From positions 1-10,296 of the forward strand of contig JBNKCL010000080.1 of assembly GCA_050287725.1 (NCBI GenBank): a DNA stretch of 10,296 nt, read 5' to 3'. The position numbers and the translations under genes are program-made. This document shows positions 5,224-10,296 of the stretch, piece after piece (the stretch's first letter is position 1; each line of letters begins with the position of its first letter). Source of the stretch: CBFDBF01 sp050287725 (lineage in GTDB: Bacteria; Pseudomonadota; Gammaproteobacteria; Chromatiales; Chromatiaceae). The notes under the pieces were generated by a model. That model was not told where the DNA came from. It searched no databases and was given only the letters and a program-made list of their open reading frames with translations.

Positions 5224-6891
5224 TCAAGCGTCGATCCTCTTATATTTGATGCGATGCGGTTGGTCGGCATCCGCCCCCAACCTCTTTTTGCGGTCCGCCT
5301 CATAATCGGCGTAGTTGCCCTCGAACCAGACCACCTTGGAGTCGCCTTCGAACGCCAGGATGTGGGTGGCGATGCGGTCCAGGAACCAGCGGTCATGAGA
5401 GATGATCACGGCGCAGCCGGGGTAGGCGAGGATCGCCTCTTCCAGCGCCCGCAGGGTCTCTACGTCCAGATCGTTGGTGGGTTCGTCCAGCAGCAGCAGG
5501 TTGCCGCCCTGTTGCAGCAGCTTCGCCAGATGCAGGCGGTTGCGTTCGCCGCCGGAGAGATCGCCGACCCGTTTCTGCTGGTCGGTGCCTCTGAAATTGA
5601 AACGGCTCAGCCAGGCGCGGGAGTTGAACTCGTATTTGCCCACGGTGATGATGTCGGCGCCGCCGGAGATCTCCTCCCAGGCGGTCTTTTTGTTGTCCAG
5701 ATGGTCGCGCGACTGGTCGACATAGGCGATCTGTACCGTATCGCCGATACGGAGCTCGCCGCTGTCCGGCTGTTCCTGTCCGGTAAGAATGCGAAACAGG
5801 GTGGTTTTGCCCGCGCCGTTGGGTCCGATGATGCCGACGATGCCGCCCCGGGGCAGGTTGAAGTTGAGATCGTCGTACAGCACCTGGTCGCCGTACGCCT
5901 TACACACTCCCTTGGCCTCCACCACCAGGTCTCCCAGCCGTTCGCCGGGCGGGATATAGATCTCGTTGGTCTCGTTGCGCTTCTGGAACTCCTGGGAGGC
6001 GAGTTCCTCGTAGCGTTGCAGGCGCGCCTTGCTCTTTGCATGACGCCCCTTGGGGTTGGACCGGACCCACTCCAGCTCCGCCTTCATGGTCTTGATGTGG
6101 GCCGCTTCTTCACGCGCTTCCTGTTCCAGCCGTTGCTCCTTCTGCTCCAGCCAGGAGGAGTAGTTCCCCTCCCACGGGATGCCGTAGCCGCGGTCCAGTT
6201 CCAGGATCCAGCCGGCCACGTTGTCCAGGAAGTATCGGTCGTGGGTCACCGCCACCACGGTGCCGGGATATTCGTGGAGGAACCGCTCCAGCCAGGCCAC
6301 CGATTCGGCATCCAGGTGGTTGGTCGGTTCGTCCAGCAGCAGCATGTCCGGTTTGGAGAGCAGCAGTTTGCAGAGCGCCACCCGGCGCCGCTCGCCGCCG
6401 GAGAGTTTGCTGACATCCGCATCCCAGGGCGGCAGCCGCAGGGCGTCGGCGGCCACCTCCAGCTGTCGTTCCAGATTGTGGCCGTCCGCCGCCTGCACGA
6501 TGTTTTCCAGTTCCGCCTGTTTCTTGGCGAGGGCGTCGAAGTCGGCATCCGGTTCGGCATAGGCGGCATACACCTTGTCCAGTTCCGCCAGCGCCTCGGT
6601 TACGTGGCCCAGGGCCTGTTCCACGTTGCCCCGGACGTCTTTTTCAGGGTCGAGCTGCGGCTCCTGTGGCAGGTAGCCCACCTGGATGCCGGATTGGGGG
6701 CGGGCTTCGCCCTCGATTTCGGTATCCACACCGGCCATGATGCGCAGCAGGGTGGATTTGCCGGCGCCGTTCAGGCCGAGCACGCCGATCTTGGCGCCCG
6801 GGAAGAAGGAGAGGGAGATGTCGCGCAGGATCACCCGTTTGGGGGGGACGATCTTGCCGACGCGGTTCATGGTGTAGATGTACTGGGCCAT
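5224..6891 (-). CDS. ettA: Energy-dependent translational throttle protein EttA (ABC-F)
   Basis: This is a 555-residue cytoplasmic ABC-F ATPase, the same length as E. coli EttA. It binds the ribosomal E site and slows the first elongation step when ATP is low. It has two ABC cassettes and no membrane segment. Cassette 1 has Walker A GLNGAGKST (39-47), signature LSGGE (163-167) and Walker B LLLDEPTNHLD with Glu188. Cassette 2 has Walker A GPNGAGKTT (356-364), LSGGE (445-449) and LLLDEPTNDLD with Glu470. Glu188 and Glu470 fall at the E. coli catalytic positions. The arm between them (~243-325, including WVRSNPKGRHAKSKARL) is the P-site tRNA-interaction region. The C-terminus RIKYKRIDA also matches. 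The start at 6891 is chosen because MAQYIYTM matches the family, and the in-frame 75-codon extension to 7116 does not. AAGAGC lies a few bases upstream. Confidence 0.97.
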   Translation of the reverse strand: MAQYIYTMNRVGKIVPPKRVILRDISLSFFPGAKIGVLGLNGAGKSTLLRIMAGVDTEIEGEARPQSGIQVGYLPQEPQLDPEKDVRGNVEQALGHVTEALAELDKVYAAYAEPDADFDALAKKQAELENIVQAADGHNLERQLEVAADALRLPPWDADVSKLSGGERRRVALCKLLLSKPDMLLLDEPTNHLDAESVAWLERFLHEYPGTVVAVTHDRYFLDNVAGWILELDRGYGIPWEGNYSSWLEQKEQRLEQEAREEAAHIKTMKAELEWVRSNPKGRHAKSKARLQRYEELASQEFQKRNETNEIYIPPGERLGDLVVEAKGVCKAYGDQVLYDDLNFNLPRGGIVGIIGPNGAGKTTLFRILTGQEQPDSGELRIGDTVQIAYVDQSRDHLDNKKTAWEEISGGADIITVGKYEFNSRAWLSRFNFRGTDQQKRVGDLSGGERNRLHLAKLLQQGGNLLLLDEPTNDLDVETLRALEEAILAYPGCAVIISHDRWFLDRIATHILAFEGDSKVVWFEGNYADYEADRKKRLGADADQPHRIKYKRIDA

Positions 6892-6937
6892 ATTGCTCTT
6901 TAAAGATTGTTGAAGTTGATGCGCGTTCGGGGTGCCT

Positions 6938-6968
6938 ATTCTACACGCAGCCGGCGGTCTTTCCGCAA
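6938..6968 (-). promoter_or_regulatory. Candidate promoter of ettA
   Basis: The minus strand reads TTGCGG (plus strand 6963-6968), then TAGAAT (6938-6943), five of six -10 bases. The 19-nt spacing is longer than ideal. Nothing else in 6892-7105, including a GGTTACACT stretch near 7032 facing the other way, is clear enough to call. Confidence 0.35.
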
Positions 6969-7105
6969 TACGGCTGATCCGGTTGTGTCGCTTCTGCGGT
7001 TTCTTCGCGGCAACTACTCGTTGTAATTTAAGGTTACACTGGACGCAGCCGCCGGCCGATGCCGGTGCTGTCGCCCAAATCGATACCGACCCGGTTGCCT
7101 GAGAG

Positions 7106-8236
7106 ATGCGAGACAAGAGCTACCGTTTTCCCTGGAGAGCGAATAACCGTTTTACCCTACTGGTGGACGGGGAACAGTTCTATCCCGCCATGTTGGAGGC
7201 GATCCGTTCGGCCCGCTCGCAGGTGCTGCTGGAGATGTATCTGGTGACATCGGGTCGGGTGCTGGAGCAGTTTGTTGCGGCGCTGTGCGAGGCCGCAACC
7301 CGGGCCGAGGTGTATCTGTTGCTGGACGATTTCGGCGCGCGCGGGCTGACGGCCGATACCCGCTTGCGGCTGATGAATCACGGTGTTCACCTGGCGGTTT
7401 ATAACCCGCTGCGCTATCGGGCGATGCGCCGTAACCTGCTGCGGGATCATCGCAAGTTGTTGGTCGTGGACGGGCGGGTCGCCTTCCTCGGCGGTATGGG
7501 GATCACCGATCTGTTCTGGCCGCAGAGAGATACGGCTCAGGGTTGGCACGATGTGGCGATCCGGGTGGAAGGCGGGTGTGTCACGGACTGGCGGGAGGCG
7601 TTTGGCGAGATCTGGCGGCGCACTACCCGGGTGGAATTGGATTGTGCTGTTTCCGCTTCCGTCGAGTTCGGTTGCCAGGCCGGGCGCGCCACGCTGGCGC
7701 AGGGTCCGCATCAGGCCGAAATGCAGCGCTCTCTGGTGACCCGCATGCGACAAGCGGAAAAGCGGGTGTGGTTGGCAACCGCCTACTTCATGCCTTCAAG
7801 GAAGATTCGGCGTTGTCTCCGACGGGCGGCAGCCCGCGGTGTGGATGTGCGGCTGTTGTTGCCGGGACCTCATACCGATCACCCCGCCATCCGGCATGCC
7901 GGCAGACGGTTTTATCTCGGTCTGCTGCGGCATGGGGTGCGCATTTTTGAATATCAGCCGCGATTTCTTCACACCAAGATGGTGTTGTGCGACGACTGGG
8001 TTTCAGTCGGTTCCTGCAATATCGATCGTTGGAATCTGCGTTGGAACCTGGAGGCCAACCAGGAGGTGGAGGATGTGGAATTTGCCGCGGATGTGGCGGG
8101 GTGCTTTGAGGAGGATTTTCTAAAAAGCCTGGAGATCCGGCTCGACCTGTGGCGCCAGCGTTCCTGGCGGCGACGGCTGAAAGAGCGTTTCTGGGGGGCG
8201 GTGGACCGCTGGGTGGAGCGCCATAGTCGGCGGTGA
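7106..8236 (+). CDS. clsB: Phospholipase D-family cardiolipin synthase, ClsB-like
   Basis: This is a 376-residue phospholipase D superfamily protein with the two HKD motifs needed to form the active site. Motif 1 is HRKLLVVDGRVAFLGG (His115, Lys117, Asp122, GG129-130). Motif 2 is HTKMVLCDDWVSVGSCNID (His289, Lys291, Asp296, Asn305). The closing RWNLRWNLEANQEV follows the cardiolipin synthase pattern. The likely reaction is joining phosphatidyl groups to make cardiolipin at the inner membrane. There is no N-terminal transmembrane pair, so it is ClsB-like rather than ClsA-like (E. coli ClsB is ~413 residues). The Arg-rich tail (RSWRRRLKERFWGAVDRWVERHSRR region) could bind acidic lipid. The ATG abuts GAGAG with almost no spacer, so initiation may be weak or start slightly downstream; family alignment starts at or before FTLLVDGEQFYPAM. 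Other PLD activities cannot be excluded. Confidence 0.85.
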   Translation: MRDKSYRFPWRANNRFTLLVDGEQFYPAMLEAIRSARSQVLLEMYLVTSGRVLEQFVAALCEAATRAEVYLLLDDFGARGLTADTRLRLMNHGVHLAVYNPLRYRAMRRNLLRDHRKLLVVDGRVAFLGGMGITDLFWPQRDTAQGWHDVAIRVEGGCVTDWREAFGEIWRRTTRVELDCAVSASVEFGCQAGRATLAQGPHQAEMQRSLVTRMRQAEKRVWLATAYFMPSRKIRRCLRRAAARGVDVRLLLPGPHTDHPAIRHAGRRFYLGLLRHGVRIFEYQPRFLHTKMVLCDDWVSVGSCNIDRWNLRWNLEANQEVEDVEFAADVAGCFEEDFLKSLEIRLDLWRQRSWRRRLKERFWGAVDRWVERHSRR

Positions 8237-8383
8237 ACGGCGGCAGGTGTGGCCGGGAGGAATTTGGCCCGGAAAAATGCTATGTTGCGCTGACGGCGGA
8301 AGTGGGTGGGTTTGATACATCCGGCGGTCGAAACTCCTCTACCCATTGTCTCAATATGGCTGCGGGGCGAGGTCGGTGCAGGC

Positions 8384-8390
8384 GAGAGGT
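8384..8390 (+). promoter_or_regulatory. Shine-Dalgarno site of the TPR-FGE gene
   Basis: GAGAGGT lies 9 nt before the ATG at 8400 and selects that codon over the in-frame ATG at 8412. The ~160 bp between the clsB stop and this gene otherwise holds no clear promoter or terminator. Confidence 0.6.
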
Positions 8391-8399
8391 GGCAATTCA

Positions 8400-10296
8400 A
8401 TGCGGACGGGTATGGTGCGGGACATCTTTTGTGGAATGGCTCTGTTGTTGGCGGCGACGGGTGGTTTTGCGTCCCAGGTGCTGGAGGATCCCAAACTGAA
8501 ATGTATGCAGGCGGGCCGGGAGGCGCTGCCGGCAGAGGCAATCAATACATGCACCAAGGCCCTGCGGGAAGAACACAGCGCCGAGGAGGGTTCGCTGTTT
8601 CTGCTAAATCGCGGAATGGGGTATGCGGGCAGCTTCCAGCCGGAGCTGGCATTAAAGGATTTTAATCGGGCGATCGAGCTGAATCCCGGGTTGGCTGAGG
8701 CGTACCTTGAGCGGGGGATGCTGTATCTGCATACCGGGGATTACGAACAGGCGACGGTAGAGTTTCAACAAGCAAAAGAACGTAAGCCCAGCCTTCAGGC
8801 GGCGGGGACCATGCTGCAAAGAATCCGAACCGGGGCCGAGCTTCGGGATCGGAATTTTGCCGAGGCGGAACAGGCCGCCCGGCAAGGAAATTATAAAGAG
8901 GCGGTTCGGCTCTATACGGAATTGCTGGAGAAGGACGCATTGGCGGGCGCTCGCTATCCGTTGTTCGTCACACTCTATAATCGCGGCAATGCCTATTTCG
9001 CCCAACACCAGGTGCAGGAGGCGATTCAGGACTACAGTGCGGGGATCGAACTCAATCCGAAACATGTCTCCAGCTATTACAACCGTGCCGGTGCATACGC
9101 CACCTTGGGTCGTTTCGATCTTGGGGTGCGTGACTACAACAAGGTCATTGAGCTTGATCCGAATAATGCCGCCGCCTATTACAATCGTGGAGCGGCCAAG
9201 GCGGGACTGCGATACTACCAGGGCGCAATCCGGGACTACCAAAAGGCGTTGGATTTGCAGCCGGGATGGGGGAAGGCGGAGCAGTCACTGCGAGAGGTGC
9301 AGGCGATCGCCGGAGTTTATCGGAGATTTCAGGACGGGCTGGATGCGGAGAAACGTAAGGATTACGATCAAGCCATCGCGATCTTCAACGAGGTGTTGGA
9401 TTCGGGTCGTCTGGATGCCAGAAACTCGGCCACCATCTACTACAGTCGGGCACGTGTTTATGCCCGTCGCAAACAGTATCCGGAAGTGGTGCGGGATTTA
9501 AAACGGGCGATTGAGTTGTATCCCGAATGGCCGGCGCTTCACAAAACCCTGGAAGCGGTCGAGGCCGAGCGTAAGAAGTTGGAAGAAGAGCAGGGTGGAG
9601 AGGATGCGGTAGCGTCATTGTTCCAAACCTTGCTTGCTTCCGGACAACCGGAGACGACAGAGAGTGCATCCGCTCCTGTCGAGCAGTCGTCCGTACCCGC
9701 TGCTGCCGACTCGAAAACGCAAGAAGCGGTGGTTGCACAAGAGCGTGAAGAGGAAAACCGGCCGGTTGCCGCCTCCGCCGCGCCCGAGGAGTCGGCGGAT
9801 GTCAAGGGATCGGCAACATCAGCGGAAGCGTCTGCAAGTGAAGCGGCGATCGCGCAGGTGATCGCAAGCGAAGCGGCAGCGGCGGAACAGGCGCGCGCTG
9901 AGGAACAGCGCGCCAAGGAGAACGCGGCGTTATTGAAGAAGTACCCGCCCGGTTCGTTTTTCAGGGATTGCCCGGACTGTCCCGAACTGGCGGTAATACC
10001 TCCCGGTTCCTACCAGATGGGCGATCCGGATCCCGCAGGCAGAGAGGTCGAGCATCCGGCCCACTCGGTTAAGGTCGGGCAACCCTTCGCGGTAAGTCGC
10101 TACGAGATCACCTTTGCAGAGTGGGATGCCTGTGAGGCGGCGGGTGGTTGCAGCTATCATCCTGACGATGCCGGCGGCGGACGGGGCAAGCAGCCGGTGT
10201 ACGGCGTGAACTGGGAAGATGCAAATGCGTATGTCCATTGGCTGAGCGAGAAGACCGGACAGCAGTACCGGTTGCTGAGCGAGGCGGAATGGGAGT
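8400..10296 (+). CDS. Exported TPR-repeat protein fused to an FGE-sulfatase domain (3' end outside window)
   Basis: An uninterrupted 632-codon frame runs off the right edge. Residues 1-25 are a likely signal peptide (positive start, then CGMALLLAATGGFA, cleavage near Ala24/Ser25). Residues ~64-375 hold about seven tetratricopeptide repeats with the W/Y-N-R-G...A...DY...A-I-E-L-N-P pattern, for example FNRAIELNP (88-96), DYSAGIELNP (211-220) and DYNKVIELDP (245-254). Residues ~385-512 are a low-complexity Ala/Glu-rich linker, probably coiled or disordered. From ~520 the sequence becomes FGE-sulfatase (SUMF1-like): FRDCPDCPELAVIPPGSY, then PFAVSRYEITFAEWDAC, PVYGVNWEDANAYVHWLS and YRLLSEAEWE. 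The last reads Leu where the family usually has Pro. The catalytic Cys residues of true formylglycine enzymes would lie beyond the window, so activity is unknown; many such domains are non-catalytic. TPRs suggest a protein-binding scaffold. The substrate and partners are not visible. Confidence 0.9.
   Translation, partial: MRTGMVRDIFCGMALLLAATGGFASQVLEDPKLKCMQAGREALPAEAINTCTKALREEHSAEEGSLFLLNRGMGYAGSFQPELALKDFNRAIELNPGLAEAYLERGMLYLHTGDYEQATVEFQQAKERKPSLQAAGTMLQRIRTGAELRDRNFAEAEQAARQGNYKEAVRLYTELLEKDALAGARYPLFVTLYNRGNAYFAQHQVQEAIQDYSAGIELNPKHVSSYYNRAGAYATLGRFDLGVRDYNKVIELDPNNAAAYYNRGAAKAGLRYYQGAIRDYQKALDLQPGWGKAEQSLREVQAIAGVYRRFQDGLDAEKRKDYDQAIAIFNEVLDSGRLDARNSATIYYSRARVYARRKQYPEVVRDLKRAIELYPEWPALHKTLEAVEAERKKLEEEQGGEDAVASLFQTLLASGQPETTESASAPVEQSSVPAAADSKTQEAVVAQEREEENRPVAASAAPEESADVKGSATSAEASASEAAIAQVIASEAAAAEQARAEEQRAKENAALLKKYPPGSFFRDCPDCPELAVIPPGSYQMGDPDPAGREVEHPAHSVKVGQPFAVSRYEITFAEWDACEAAGGCSYHPDDAGGGRGKQPVYGVNWEDANAYVHWLSEKTGQQYRLLSEAEWE

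Noticed and set aside
5254..6903. 549-codon plus-strand ORF
   Set aside because: It is a mirror of ettA caused by GC-rich codon use, with no domain I recognise. The ABC-F gene on the other strand is unambiguous.
8265..8280. Sigma-54-like promoter (TGGCCC then TGC) before the TPR-FGE gene
   Set aside because: The GG and GC dinucleotides are 11 bp apart, and sigma-54 needs exactly 10.

Overview
The window reads as a GC-rich gammaproteobacterial chromosome, probably of the Chromatiales or sulfur-oxidiser type. That placement is inferred from protein style and gene pairings, not from any search. Seven complete genes lie between two that are cut by the window edges. All complete genes look intact, with one clear start and one stop.

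Left part (1-892): the end of cysS (cysteinyl-tRNA synthetase) and its terminator come first. A CspA-type cold-shock protein follows, with a candidate promoter whose leader of about 165 nt resembles those of known cold-shock mRNAs. A GC-rich hairpin separates it from the genes arriving on the opposite strand.

Middle part (893-5207): a minus-strand envelope-stress-like module is read in the order Spy/CpxP-family lipoprotein, OmpR-type response regulator, sensor histidine kinase. The last two overlap by ATGA. Between the lipoprotein and the regulator lies a non-coding element of about 275 bp, with imperfect 22-bp terminal inverted repeats and two long internal hairpins, which looks like a MITE. 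A major facilitator transporter is divergent from the lipoprotein gene. The spacer between them carries three 10-bp-phased copies of a TGTAACGG-like octamer, roughly midway between the two candidate promoters, so it is a good candidate operator for the local response regulator.

Right part (5208-10296): ettA, the translational throttle ABC-F ATPase, converges with the transporter gene. Divergent from it is a ClsB-like phospholipase D/cardiolipin synthase. Last is a large exported protein with TPR repeats, an Ala/Glu-rich linker and a formylglycine-generating-enzyme-like (FGE-sulfatase) domain, running off the right edge.

The most interesting items are the MITE-like element that splits the stress operon, the phased operator array, and the exported TPR-FGE fusion. 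I saw no CRISPR array, tRNA, rRNA, phage gene or full insertion sequence.
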